Assembly (NCBI GenBank): GCA_951799405.1
Contig: OX637353.1
Location: forward strand, 13,454,001 to 13,518,000
Direction of reading: 5' to 3'
From: Agapetus fuscipes
Taxonomy: Eukaryota; Arthropoda; Insecta; Trichoptera; Glossosomatidae
Length of the DNA: 64,000 nucleotides
This document shows, in pieces, positions 20,741-31,167 of the stretch (positions are counted from its first letter, which is position 1; each line of letters begins with the position of its first letter). The notes under the pieces are model-generated. The model was not told where the DNA came from and did no database searches. It saw only the letters and a list, made by a program, of their open reading frames with translations. The translations under genes and the position numbers were made by a program.

Positions 20741-20997
20741 GTTCCTTGACTACTAGGTTAGTATGAGGCTGACAACCCATACTCTAAAAAGTGGTTTATT
20801 TTACCAATGCCAACCCTGTTTAAGGGAAGGTCGACAAGAGTTGCAGGACTATGTTGGCTTGCGGTAGGGGGTGTTTTTTATGTTGTAAGTCCACATGCGG
20901 CATGCGTAAGCGCGAACTTATACGTGCCTGATTATTCGAAGGCATGTACAATGAATCTTATATGTAATATATCGTTGCAAGAATTGCTACAGTGAAT
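20741..20997 (+). repeat. Repeat A, full length
   Basis: From TTCCTTGACTACTAGGTTAG to ATATCGTTGCAAGAATTG. The terminal GATTA repeats are lost. Confidence 0.8.
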
Positions 20998-21007
20998 TTT
21001 ATGTATT

Positions 21008-21177
21008 TACATTTTAAGTAGATTTGTGAAGAAGAATGCAATTCACCAATCACCAACCTATTTTGCCTGGCCAGTTGTCTTCATGCGAAAGTAGAAGCTT
21101 GTGTGCATGCACTAGCATTTGTTGAACCAGGGTCGAAGCCGTGGTCAAAAAGCCAGGCGTGATTCGAACCAACGTTT
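21008..21177 (-). mobile_element. SINE-E
   Basis: On the minus strand: ACGTTGGTTCGAATCACGCC (tRNA-like B box), then GGCTTCGACCCTGGTTCAAC, GCATGCACACAAGCTTCTAC, CAACTGGCCAGGCAAAATAG and the ATTGCATTCTTCTTCACAAA end. Related copies: 31275-31765 and 57790-57975. Upstream head missing. Confidence 0.65.
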
Positions 21178-21482
21178 TGACCGGTCCGTAGCTCAATGGT
21201 AACACTGCGGCCTCTGAATGGGAAGGTTGTGGGTTCGAATCCCGGCGGAGCACAAAAAATATACCATTTATATTTTTGAATTTGCTCTTCGCTGGGTTGA
21301 AAAATTCATACACCTTTACCAATGACCAGTCACAAAAGGTCCATCCAGCCTTACAGGAACTGGGTCTTGCTTGAGTATTGGCGCTTTGTAGCGATGACCA
21401 AGCTCGTACACCTCTGCGGCACTACAACAAGTATCATAGACCCCTAGAGTCTCTAGAATCTAGGGAATCTAGAAAAAAAAAA
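21178..21482 (+). mobile_element. SINE-B2 (poly-A-type tail)
   Basis: Complete head (GGTCCGTAGCTCAATGG, GGTTCGAATCC) and body to GATGACCAAGCTCG. The second tail type follows: TACACCTCTGCGGCACTAC, GTGTCATAGACC-like text and the CCCTAGAG/CTAGGG hairpin, then an A run. The upstream body is essentially that of SINE-B1. Confidence 0.85.
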
Positions 21483-21659
21483 ACGTTATTCTGTTGCAAA
21501 AACGGGGACTTGGACCCTCGGCCGTAACACCGATTACAATTATGGTTTTAATGTTTTTTGAATAGCACTCTAAAGCAGAGGTTCCCAAACTATGGTACGC
21601 GTACCACCAGTGGTACGCGACGCTTCTTGAGGTGGTACGCAAGCAGCCATGGTCATAGG

Positions 21660-22110
21660 ACATACAAAATAAAATCGGAAAAGCTCACACAATCGGCGAA
21701 GAGCTGTTGTTACCTGCAGCGAAAGACATGGTTACTTGTATGTTGGGTGAAACGTCAGCTAAAAAGCTTGATCTGATATCACTGTCCAATAATACCGTGC
21801 AGCGAAAGATCGAAAGTATGGCATCAGATGTTAAAAATAAAATCATCAATCATGTCAAACATAGCGATTTCTTTTCGATACAACTCGATGAGAGTACAGA
21901 TGTAACGAACTACACTCAACTTATGGTTTACGTGCGGTATATATTATGTACCTACATGAAAGTTATGCACTCAAGGAAGATTATTTATTCTGTGAGGCGT
22001 TATCAACACGAACTACTGCGGATGAAATTTTCAATAAACTGAGTGGATTCTTTGCCGAAAATGGGCTTGATCGGATGAAATGTGTTGGCTCTTGTCTCGA
22101 AGATGCAGCA
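21660..22110 (+). pseudogene. hAT transposase fragment (ZBED5/SCAND3-like)
   Basis: The first frame reads KAHTIGEELLLPAAKDM, a LGETSAKKLDLISLSNNTVQ block and FSIQLDESTDVTNYTQLMVY. The last holds the conserved first-aspartate region (QLDESTD) of hAT catalytic domains. Near 21945-21960 the frame shifts, and the text continues in another frame with KEDYLFCEALSTRTTADEIF, FFAENGLDRMKCVGSC. Similarity stops at about 22110, where unrelated repeat sequence begins. The N-terminal BED finger, the later catalytic residues and the C-terminal dimerisation region are absent. In intact relatives this protein cuts and pastes the element by its terminal repeats. Confidence 0.85.
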
Positions 22111-22324
22111 TCATTTTTCGTACTAAGAGTAGGGCCTTTGGGGTGCCACTAAACGGCGCTGTATAAAAAATGGCCAATTATTATTACTAGGGGCGTTGCC
22201 CCTGGCTGCTACGCAGCCCAACCCCTTAACATTTGGTGAATGTGTATATTGCGCATAGTTTCCTCGCGTTAAAATTCGGAAAACATGTAAAATAAAAACA
22301 TGCAGCCTTTGTAAAAGAAAATCG
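22111..22324 (+). other. Possible LINE tail plus two adjacent hairpins
   Basis: GTAGGGCCTTTGGGGTGCCA and CTAAACGGCGCTGT recall a diverged L2-like LINE tail. At 22189-22203 and 22204-22218 two perfect 6-bp-stem, 3-nt-loop hairpins stand back to back (AGGGGCGTTGCCCCT and GGCTGCTACGCAGCC). No coding signal. Confidence 0.45.
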
Positions 22325-24478
22325 ACCACCCATAGTTTAAAAAATGGTTCACTTTGAAGATTTCAGCTGTGTTTCAGGGAAGATTGGCAAGAGTTGCAGG
22401 GCTTATATTAATTTGAGATTGGGTTTTTATGTTGTAAGTCAACATGCATTATGTGTAAGCGTGAACTTATAAATGTCTGCTTGTGGGAATGCATTTAATA
22501 TGAATCTCGATTGGTATGTATCTTTGCAACTTAGATTATAGAACTTAACAAAATAATTTCCTTGACTTATAGGTTAGTATGTGGCTGACCACCCATACTG
22601 TAAGCAATGGTTCACAATGCAAATTTTATCTCTGTTTGAGGAAAAGTCGGCAAGAGTTGCAGGGCTTATGTTCATTTGAGATTAGTTTTTTTTATTTTGC
22701 AAGTCCACATTGGGCATTTGTAAGCGTGAACTTGTACCTGTCTGCTTGTGGGAATGCATTTAATATGAATCTCAAATGGTATGTATCTTTGCAACTTAGA
22801 TTAAAGAACTAAACAAAATAATTTCCTTGACTAAAAGGTTAGTATGTGGCTGACCACCCATACTGTAAGCAATGGTTCACAATGCAAATTTTATCTCTGT
22901 TTGAGGAAAAGTCGGCAAGAGTTGCAGGGCTTATGTTCATTTGAGATTAGTTTTTTTTATTTTGCAAGTCCACATTGGGCATTTGTAAGCGTGAACTTGT
23001 ACCTGTCTGCTTGTGGGAATGCATTTTATATGAATCTCAAATGGTATGTATCTTTGCAACTTAGATTATAGAACTAAACAAAATAATTTCCTTGACTTAT
23101 AGGTTAGTATGTGGCTGACCACCCATACTGTAAGATTGTTTTACAATGAAAATTTTATCTCTGTTTGAGGAAAAGTCGGCAAGAGTTGCAGGGCTTATGT
23201 TCATTTAAGATTAGTTTTTTATTTTATAAGTCCACATGGGGCATTTGTAAGCGCGAACTTATACCTGTCTGCTTGTGGGAATGCATTTAATATGAATCTC
23301 AAATGGTATGTATCTTTGCAACTTAGATTAATGAACTAAACAAATTAATTTCCTTGACTAAAAGGTTAGTATGTGGCTGACCACCCATACTGTAAGCAAT
23401 GGTTCACAATGCAAATTTTATCTCTGTTTGAGGAAAAGTCGGCAAGAGTTGCAGGGCTTATGTTCATTTGAGATTAGTTTTTTTTATTTTGCAAGTCCAC
23501 ATTGGGCATTTGTAAGCGTGAACTTGTACCTGTCTGCTTGTGGGAATGCATTTAATATGAATCTCAAATGGTATGTATCTTTGCAACTTAGATTAATGAA
23601 CTAAACAAATTAATTTCCTTGACTAAAAGGTTAGTATGTGGCTGACCACCCATACTGTAAGCAATGGTTCACAATGCAAATTTTATCTCTGTTTGAGGAA
23701 AAGTCGGCAAGAGTTGCAGGGCTTATGTTCATTTGAGATTAGTTTTTTTTATTTTGCAAGTCCACATTGGGCATTTGTAAGCGTGAACTTGTACCTGTCT
23801 GCTTGTGGGAATGCATTTAATATGAATCTCAAATGGTATGTATCTTTGCAACTTAGATTATAGAACTAAACAAAATAATTTCCTTGACTAAAAGGTTAGT
23901 ATGTGGCTGACCACCCATACTGTAAGCAATGGTTTACCATGCAAATTTTATCTCTGTTTGAGGAAAAGTCGGCAAAAGTTGCAGGGCTTATGTTCATTTG
24001 AGATTAGTTTTTTTATTTTGCAAGTCCACATTGGGCATTTGTAAGCGTGAACTTGTACCTGTCTGCGTGTGGGAATGCATTTAATATGAATCTTAAATGG
24101 TATGTATCTTTGCAACTTAGATTATGTAAAGAAATACACAAAATAATTTTCTTGACTTATAGGTTGGTATGAGGCTGACCACCCATACTTTAAAAAATGG
24201 TTTACTTTGCAAATTCACCTTTGTTTCAGGGAAGGTTGGCAAGAGTTGCAGGGCTTATGTTCATTTGGAATGGGCTGTTATGTTGTAAGTACACATGCAG
24301 CATATGTAAGCGGGAACTTATACATATCTGCTTGTGGGAATGCATTTAATATAAATCTTAAATGATATATATCTTTGCAGCTTAGATTAGATTAGATTAG
24401 AACTTATACATGTCTGCTCGTAAGAATGCATGTAATATGAATCTCAAATGTTATATATGTTTGCAACTTAGATTACAG
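22325..24478 (+). repeat. Tandem array of repeat A, about eight units of 265 bp
   Basis: Unit starts (TTCCTTGACT) fall at about 22558, 22823, 23088, 23350, 23615, 23880 and 24148, preceded by a partial first unit from 22325. Spacing is 262-268 bp. Units are joined by an almost constant linker (GAACTAAACAAAATAA or close variants) that is not part of dispersed repeat A copies. Start variants differ between units: TTATAGG in units 2, 4 and 8, TAAAAGG in 3, 5, 6 and 7. The last unit ends in GATTAGATTAG and is followed by an extra repeat A tail (24401-24478). Repeated 75-77-codon frames inside are a consequence of the duplication. Confidence 0.95.
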
Positions 24479-24884
24479 ATTGAAATCCATTTTTATTTGG
24501 CTTTTTTTTATTTTTAATTTGCATGAAATAAAAGAAAATGTAAAAAAAACTTTTACGTTTTGCCGCTAGATGTCAATATTGTTCCATACATTTTTAGTAT
24601 GAACAAACAGATTAATTCCTAACAGTTTTCATACATTTGTAAACACACACGCGTAAGCTCGCCGCATTGCAGCATATATACAAAAATTAATTTGCTATAG
24701 AGCATGAATGTGTTTCATCTGCTGTGATGGCATTGATTTTGAAAATCGAAACTCGACGACGAATGACGACGACGAAGGGTAATATAATAAAGGATTATTG
24801 TATTATTAATAAATAAACGCAATGTTGTTATTAAGACTTGTTGCAGTTTTTATTTTATTACCTTTTTGAAATCCCCACTTTAAC
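24479..24884. other. No recognised feature (inside the hAT element)
   Basis: AT-rich, with a short CGACGACGAATGACGACGAC patch. No transposase similarity seen. Confidence 0.4.
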
Positions 24885-25020
24885 TAAAGTGTTTGGCGTA
24901 AGGCCAGCCCTCTTACCTGTAAAAATAAATAGGTTCACTCGCCACATGCAACCATTTCGGGGATAACGCGGCTAGAAGTTACACTATGTGTGTAGCTTAG
25001 TTGCGTTTTTTTTTTGCGTT
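24885..25020 (+). mobile_element. SINE-C 3' half inside the hAT element
   Basis: From TTTGGCGTAAGGCC through ACCTGTAAAAATAAATAGG to GGGGATAACGCGGCTAGAAG and TAGCTTAGTTGCG. Confidence 0.8.
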
Positions 25021-25319
25021 ACACTTCAGTGGTACGCCACTAGTTTATAATTTCGTAAGTGGTACGCGAAATTAAAAGTTTGGGAACCACTGCTCTAAAG
25101 TGTTAACCATTCATTTTTATTAATGCTCAAAGCACGCGACTTCACAACCCGTTTACAACACTCGACACGCGGGTTCAATTCCAATTGAATTTTCTTTGTT
25201 ACAAATCGATTGTGAGGCGTTTAAAAAAATATTTGGCAATTCTATAACACCCACGATCCCATACTAAAACAATATTGCAACGCTCGATCTTAAACAATAG
25301 CTGGTGTGCAACTTACGAT

Positions 25320-25439
25320 GCTATTCACACACAGCGAATCCATGGCTCAACCAATAACTAACGTGAATTTTCAGTACCAAAAAAAACTATGATCCATGCA
25401 TCAGCTATGTATCAAATGTGTTGTGGATAACCCTGTTAT
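25320..25439 (-). mobile_element. MITE-5 copy
   Basis: Minus-strand match to 26646-26768: GCTATTCACACACAGCGAAT, CATGGCTCAACC, CTAACGTGAATTTTC and GGATAACCCTG. Confidence 0.65.
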
Positions 25440-25542
25440 AGTCTAATCCGTAGATGGATACTAAATAAAATTCCATGATTACTGCACAGTTACTGTGACT
25501 GTACCTCCACAGATGCGTCTTCATTTTTTTCTGTATTTGCAT

Positions 25543-25790
25543 ACGTTGGTATGAGGCTGACCACCCATACTGTACAAAATGGTTCACTTTGCCAATGTCA
25601 CCCCTGTGTCACGGAAGGTCGGCAAAAGTTGTAGGGCTTATGTTCATTTGAGTTTTGGATTTTATTTGTAAGTACACATTCAGCATTTGTTAGCGCGAAC
25701 TACACGTGTTTGTTTGTGGTCATGCATTTGACAGCCTTAAATGTTTATATATCTCTGCAACTTAGATTATACATAGATTATAGATACCAC
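25543..25790 (+). repeat. Repeat A, near full length
   Basis: From GTTGGTATGAGGCTGACCAC to AACTTAGATTATACATAG; lacks the first CCTTGACTTATAG bases. Confidence 0.85.
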
Positions 25791-25807
25791 TAGTCCGGTC
25801 TGGACCA

Positions 25808-26008
25808 GTTTGGCGCTTCGGGACCTTTTTATTTCTACAGGTAAGGAGGCAAGCCTCACACCAACCACTTTTAGTTGATGTGGGGGTTTCCCAGCTCCCG
25901 AAAGGGCTGGTTCTTATTTCTTGTGAAGGCTGAATAAACCTTTGAGATCGAACCCTTGCTCTCGGAATGGAATGCAAGCATTCTACCAATTGAGCTATCG
26001 ACCTTTTT
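25808..26008 (-). mobile_element. SINE-C of a B-C composite
   Basis: Minus strand: the head TCGATAGCTCAATTGGTAGA, shortened body and the TACCTGTAGAAATAAAAAGG 3' region. Its head abuts the SINE-B body at 26009 through GCTCGTAAAAAGGTCGATAG. Confidence 0.75.
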
Positions 26009-26240
26009 ACGAGCTTGATCGTCGTCGCTACAAAGCGCTAATTCTCAAGCAAGACCCAGTTGCTGTAAGGCTGGATGGACCTTTGGTGACCGGTCATTGG
26101 TAAAGGTTTTATGAATTTTTCAACCCAGCGAAGAGCAAATTTGCAAATATAAATGGTATATTTTTTGTGCTCCGCTGGAAATCGAACCCACAACCTTCCC
26201 ATTCAGACTCCGAAGTGTTACCACTGAACTACGGACCGGT
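26009..26240 (-). mobile_element. SINE-B, 5' part of a B-C composite
   Basis: Minus strand: complete head (GGTCCGTAGTTCAGTGGTAA, B box GGTTCGATTTCC) and body to CGACGATCAAGCTCGTAAA, then straight into SINE-C. The usual B1 or B2 tail is absent. Confidence 0.8.
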
Positions 26241-26645
26241 CACACTTTTTAAGATACACAAATTAAAAAGTCTTTTATATATAAAAAAAATATCTTATTG
26301 TTTTTAGTTCAAGTTCATAATTTTGTTTCATTGATTAAAAGGAAGTCATATAAATTAAGAATTGAATAGATTTTTGTTGTAGGTACATTGTTTTTTTTAA
26401 ATAATGACTGTGAATATAAAACAAAAAGGTGTCAGATCATTACGGCGGGCATACACCCAATTTTCTGTATTAGTCATGGATCATGATAAAGTATCAGATT
26501 CAAATGTAAAATCATTGCGATAGAAGCGATTTTGAAATCAATAAAGTAAGACTGAGAAACAAAATGGAGGATTTTTATTATTATTTATGTTTCATTTCAA
26601 TTGAAATTTTTGTTGAAGTGACCATTGAACTTTATTTTATATTCT

Positions 26646-26768
26646 ATCAGGGTTATTCACGACGCATTTGATCAATAGCTGATCCATGAATCAATTTTTT
26701 AATGTACCGAAAATTCACGTTAGGTGGCGGTTGAACCATGGATTTTCTGTGCGTGAATAACACCGTTT
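26646..26768 (+). mobile_element. MITE-5, complete
   Basis: Ends GGGTTATTCACG and (inverted) CGGTGTTATTCACGCACAG. About 120 bp, with GATCCATGAATC and the CCATGGAT block as internal inverted parts. Confidence 0.7.
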
Positions 26769-26837
26769 GCCATCATCTACTGCACTTTTTGAATTATGCC
26801 TCATACTTATAGAATATTACGGTTATTTTCTATGACC

Positions 26838-27165
26838 GTTCGATAGCTCAGTTGGTAGAGTGCTTGCATTCCATGCCGTGAGCTCGGGTTTGAATCCCAC
26901 CGAGCGCGAGGGTGTCAGAATTGATTTCCCGTTTCGGTGTTTATTTCAAACCCCAAAATAAAAATACCGGCAAGGTTTACTGAGCCTTCACAAGAAATGA
27001 GTACCAGCTCTCTCGGGAGCTGGGAAACCCCCACTTCAACTGAAGTGGTTGGTGTAAGGCCGGCCCCCTTACCTGTAAAAATAAATAGGTTCAACTCGCC
27101 ACATGCGACCCCTTCGGGGATAACGCGGCAAGAAGTTACACTATATGTGTAGCTTAGTTGCGTTT
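26838..27165 (+). mobile_element. SINE-C, best full-length copy
   Basis: Head TCGATAGCTCAGTTGGTAGA (A box), anticodon-loop position ATTCCAT (Gly TCC-like) and B box GGTTTGAATCCC. The body holds three hairpin-forming stretches: CCAGCTCTCTCGGGAGCTGG, CCACTTCAACTGAAGTGG and ACCCCTTCGGGGAT. The copy ends TGTGTAGCTTAGTTGCG followed by a T run. Confidence 0.85.
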
Positions 27166-27181
27166 TTTTTTTTTTTCTATA

Positions 27182-27300
27182 ATCAATAATTTGAGTTGCA
27201 AAGATATATTGACATATAAAGCTCTTTTTTTATGTATGCCCACAAACAGGCACATGCAAATTTTGGCTTACACATGCTGCATGTGCACATACGATGCATG
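27182..27300 (-). repeat. Repeat A 3' half, diverged
   Basis: Minus strand, from AATTTGAGTTGCAAAGATAT to ACACATGCTGCATGTGCACA. Confidence 0.6.
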
Positions 27301-27609
27301 AGAAAATTAATTGTAACATTTTCACACATGGTTGAATATTTGTACACGATCTAAGATTTTCTGGAAATAGGACATTTTTAGTATGAACAAAATTCATTTT
27401 TCTTACTCTCCTCGATCAGAATTTCACAAAAAAAACTTTAACGTATAGTAAGTACATATGTAGATACGTTTTTTGATTTAATATTCGACGGTCATCTCAA
27501 TCCTCAACTGAGTGCTTGAAATGAAATAACGCTGGTTCAATTTACGTGTAATCTCTTGGTCATAGCCTTGAACCTTGTACAACAGATGTTATTGATTAGT
27601 TATTAAAAT

Positions 27610-27868
27610 AACAAATCTATAATCTAAGTTGTAAAGATGTACTACATTACAGATTCACAATAAATTCATTTCCACAAGCACACACGTATAAATTCGCGCT
27701 TAAACATGCCGCATGTGGGTCTACAATATTAAAACCCAATCTCCAATGAACATAAGCCTTGTGACTCTTGTCGACCTTCCTTGCAACAGGGGTGACATGG
27801 TAAAGTGAACCATTTTTTACAGTATGGCTGGTCAGCCTCATACCAATCAATTAGTCAAGGAAATCATT
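27610..27868 (-). repeat. Repeat A, full length
   Basis: Minus strand, from TATAATCTAAGTTGTAAAGA to ACCAATCAATTAGTCAAGGA. Confidence 0.85.
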
Positions 27869-27904
27869 AATTAATAATGTGGAAACCTGTTGATGTCCAG
27901 ACAA

Positions 27905-27955
27905 AATAGGTTGGATAATTGCATTCCTCTACACAAATCTGTTTTATTAAATTAC
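27905..27955 (+). mobile_element. SINE-E 3' end fragment
   Basis: AAAATAGGTTGGATAATTGC and ATTCCTCTACACAAATCTG match the end of the copy at 57790-57975. Confidence 0.55.
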
Positions 27956-28484
27956 AAAGAAATAAAAATACCATAAATCTCTCGTAGAACCTAGCGACTG
28001 ATCACGCGAAGCGCGGGTATGTCTGCTAGTGTACATGGTTTTTTCTTCTGATGCCTTTTTTTGTACTTTTATTTAATAACAGATGCAAAAATGGAAGTAA
28101 ACCACATCATATGGCTCTATTTGGATTGTAGATTGCAATTAGAAGAATATGTTTTGATTTTTTTTCTTTGTATAATCTTAACCTTGGTTTCGAAATCAAA
28201 TAATACAAAATAAACAAGCGTGAAATTCCAAGCAAACAACTGTATTTATTCAATCATGGATTCTTCACGGTTAAAAAAACAAATGATATACAATAATTAG
28301 ACAAAATTGTTGAGTAGGTACATAACTTAAAATTCGATTTGTATTTTGTATTTAATGTGTATTCTAAAAACACATGAATTTAGTCCAGTGGTCATAACCT
28401 TGCGAGAAGTGCCACTTCCATCAGTAAAATAAAATATAAAACATTTCAATAAAATCAAGAATCAATTTAATAATGGTATAATAC
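27956..28484. other. No recognised feature
   Basis: AT-rich; no gene and no repeat matched. Confidence 0.35.
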
Positions 28485-28735
28485 TCCTTGACTTATTGGT
28501 TGGTATGAGGCTGACCACCCATACTGTAAAAAAATATTTCACTTTGCCAATATCACCCCTGTGTCAGGGAAGGTCGGCAATAGCTGTTGTAAGTTTTATA
28601 TTTATTTGAAGTTTAGATTTTATTTGTAAGTACACATTCAGCATTTGTAAGCGCGAATTACACGTGTTTGTTTGTGGGCATGCATTTAATATGAGCTTTA
28701 AATGTTTATATATCTATGCACCTTAGATTCTAAAG
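28485..28735 (+). repeat. Repeat A, full length
   Basis: From CTCCTTGACTTATTGGTTGG to ATGCACCTTAGATTCTAAAG. Confidence 0.85.
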
Positions 28736-28736
28736 T

Positions 28737-29190
28737 CCGGTCGATAGCTCAGTTGGTAGAGTGCTTGCATTCTATGCCGAGTATCCAGGTTCAAACCCCA
28801 CCTAGGGTGTCAGAAATGATTTTCTCTTTTCGGTGTTTATTTCAATTCAATCTAATCTAGGTAATCTAAGTTCCAAAGATATGTTAAATTAGGGATTCAC
28901 ATTACATGCATTCTCAGAAGCATACACGTACAAGTTCGCGCTTGCACATGCCGCATTTGAACCTACAACATTAAAACCTAATCTCAAATGGACATACACC
29001 CTGCAACTCTTGCCGTCTTTCCCTGAAACAGGGGTAACATTGGCAAAGTGAACCATTTTCTACAGTATGGGTGGTCAGCCGCGTACCAACCAATGAGTCA
29101 AGTCACGTCGGTTTTTGAACGTTTCAAAAACCCAAAATAATATACCGGCAAGGTTAACTCAGTCTTCACAAGAAATGAGTACCAGCCTGA
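28737..29190 (+). mobile_element. SINE-C split by inverted repeat A
   Basis: Head and start of body 28737-28852 (TCGATAGCTCAGTTGGTAGA to CGGTGTTTATTTCAATT). A minus-strand repeat A follows (28853-29105), then CCCAAAATAATATACCGGCA and CACAAGAAATGAGTACCAGC to 29190. The hairpin region and 3' end are lost. Confidence 0.75.
28853..29105 (-). repeat. Repeat A, full length
   Basis: Minus strand, AATCTAATCTAGGTAATCTA to ACCAACCAATGAGTCAAGT. Confidence 0.8.
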
Positions 29191-29289
29191 GGAAATAGAT
29201 GTTAGGTTTTAGTATCAAGTCCTTTCCTAACATGTTTTTATTTCTAGAGAGACTTCAGAGAAATTAGTATTACACTATCTATCTATATC

Positions 29290-29535
29290 TATAATCTAAG
29301 CTGCAAGGATATGTAAGCATTTAAGGCTCATATGAAATGCATGCCCACAGACAGGCACATGTAGGTTCGCGCCTACACATTCTGCATGTGTGCATACAAA
29401 TAATGAAAACCTCACATGGACATAAACCTTGCAACTCCTGCCGCTGTTCCCTGAACCGGGGTGGCATTGGCAAAAGTGAACCGATTTTTACAGCACGGGT
29501 GGTCAGCCTCGTACCAACCTATCAGTCAAGGAGCA
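29290..29535 (-). repeat. Repeat A, full length
   Basis: Minus strand, ATAATCTAAGCTGCAAGGAT to ACCTATCAGTCAAGGAG. Confidence 0.85.
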
Positions 29536-29894
29536 GACACACAAAACACACAATTACACATTCGTAATACTATATTTAAATGACGCATGCATATTTTTAA
29601 CTATAAGAGGAAATTGTCTAAAAGCAAAAAGATCAAGGATCTTAGAAATAATACGCAAGTAAAAAAATCTGATATTTTAAGAAAATCGTGAACTAAAATA
29701 ATAACATTTTGAATACCTAAATGCATTTGCTTTTTTTATATACATCTGCAAAGAAAAACTAGAATCATTGACCGTCCAATTTTAGCACGTTTTCTTACTA
29801 AATTATGACAAAAAATAATGCCTGCTTTATTTACAATACTACAGTTAATTTTTAAATTGATGTGTATTTCTACGAGTAGTTTTGTCTAAACAAA

Positions 29895-30146
29895 ATGCTT
29901 CTTTGGCTTTTATACTTTTTGATTCAAGGATGATTTTTTAAACTTATTGTCATAATAATCACATTCCACACAGTCTGAGCTAAGAAAAAAACATAAAACA
30001 CAATTATATGAATAACGGGAGTTGTTTTAGTGTTTTCCAAATTAATTATCAGGATTTATATAACACATTGGTCCAGTACCCATTCCGATATTGCTCACGT
30101 GAAATTAACTCTGTTGGAGATAAGACATACAATCACTAAGATGACG
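29895..30146. mobile_element. MITE-1c
   Basis: ATGCTTCTTTGGCTTTTATA at the left and ACATACAATCACTAAGATGA at the right, with the TTGGTCCAGTACCCATTC block between. Confidence 0.75.
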
Positions 30147-30171
30147 TTATGTAATCTCAAGTCACTTCTTT

Positions 30172-30435
30172 TGGGAAGGTTGAGGGTTCGAATCCCGGCG
30201 GAGCACAAAAAATATACCATTAATATTTTAAAATTTGCCCGTCGCTGGGTTGAAAAATTCATAAACCTCTACCAATGACCGGTCACCAAAGGTCCATTCA
30301 GCCTTACAACAACTGGGTCTTGCTTGAGTATTGGCGCTTTGTAGCGACGACCAAGTTCGTAAACCTCCGCGGCACTTTAACAAGTGTCATAGACCCCTAG
30401 AGACCCTAGGGAGTCTCAAGCACAGGATTTCTTAA
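30172..30435 (+). mobile_element. SINE-B2, 5' truncated
   Basis: Starts inside the tRNA-like head at GGGAAGGTTGAGGGTTCGAA, keeps the whole body and the B2 tail (AACCTCCGCGGCACT, CATAGACCCCTAGAGAC, AGGATTTCTTAAAAAAAG). Confidence 0.85.
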
Positions 30436-30819
30436 AAAAAGAAAAATGAAGACGGTTTTATTTCAAAACAAGCTAAATTATCGTTCAAATACGTACAACA
30501 ATCATAGTTTACACAATGAATCATGACTTTCATTATCACCAAGCATACAATCCCATCATTACAGTATGTTTTTCATTCCAAATCAATAACAGACAATCAT
30601 TGTGCTCTCTGTGGAGATCCTCGATGTCAACAGTTGTTCTGTGACCTCGACATTTCAGCCAGCGTGATCCACTTTTAGACCCGCGGCACAATCATGACAA
30701 TGTAGGTACCTACCGGCACACGACCTTTCAAAAGAGATTTGAATCGTCTTTGCTTAGAAATAAAAAGAACAAACAATTAAAGAGTTGAATAATAATAATA
30801 ATAGTAGTATAAGATGATT
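30436..30819. other. No recognised feature
   Basis: Non-repetitive in this window; no coding signal. Confidence 0.35.
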
Positions 30820-30970
30820 TATTTGGTGAGCGCTGTTTGTTGTGTGTATATCACACCTCAAGAGCTCTCTGCAAGCTTGGTCGTCACTGTAGAAAGGGTC
30901 AATTCTCAAGCAACACCCGGTTGCTGTTAGGCTGGATGGACCCTTAGTGACCGGTCTTTGGTAAATAATA
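30820..30970 (-). mobile_element. SINE-B1 3' half
   Basis: On the minus strand: ACCAAAGACCGGTCACTAAG, AATTGACCC, GACGACCAAGCTTGCAGAGA, the CTCTTGAGGTGTGATATACA tail and AGCGCTCACCAAATAAATC. The head is missing. Confidence 0.8.
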
Positions 30971-31167
30971 ATAATACAATAAATAATAAAATCTTTATTC
31001 CGAGCCCGGTCACGTGGAGGGTGCAATACGTGACTAGTCACATAAAAAAGAAATTTGCTTAGAAGAAATACAAAAAATAAACAATAAGATAGAAATCAAC
31101 AGCAGGGGATGCAGCAGGAGTTTATGCTCTTAACATGAACATAAACTGTTAAGAAATTTTCATTTAG

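Larger units (their letters stand above)
21576..25092 (+). mobile_element. hAT transposon remnant with 8-bp target duplication
   Basis: CTCTAAAG occurs directly outside both ends (21568-21575 and 25093-25100), a perfect 8-bp target duplication. The inverted ends are CAGAGGTTCCCAAACT and, inverted, CAGTGGTTCCCAAACTT, followed at both ends by GGTACGCG-type subterminal text. This is the classic hAT end. The interior keeps part of the transposase (21660-22110), then a possible LINE-tail fragment, a tandem repeat A array (22325-24478), unannotated DNA and a SINE-C 3' half. The rest of the transposase is lost, so it is non-autonomous. Confidence 0.9.

Noticed and set aside
21946..22152. Separate gene downstream of the hAT transposase fragment
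   Set aside because: It is the same transposase continued after a frameshift.
22579..23863. Four nearly identical 75-77-codon frames (22579, 22844, 23371, 23636) as a small gene family
   Set aside because: They lie exactly on tandem repeat A units, are kept open only because the units are recent copies, and dispersed repeat A copies do not keep the frame.
22325..24478. CRISPR-like array
   Set aside because: Units are about 265 bp with a constant short linker, not short repeats with unique spacers, and the context is animal transposon DNA.
26838..26910. Genuine tRNA-Gly gene (also similar heads at 18000, 19100, 28737)
   Set aside because: Good A and B boxes but a poor anticodon stem and acceptor stem; each is the head of a dispersed SINE-C.
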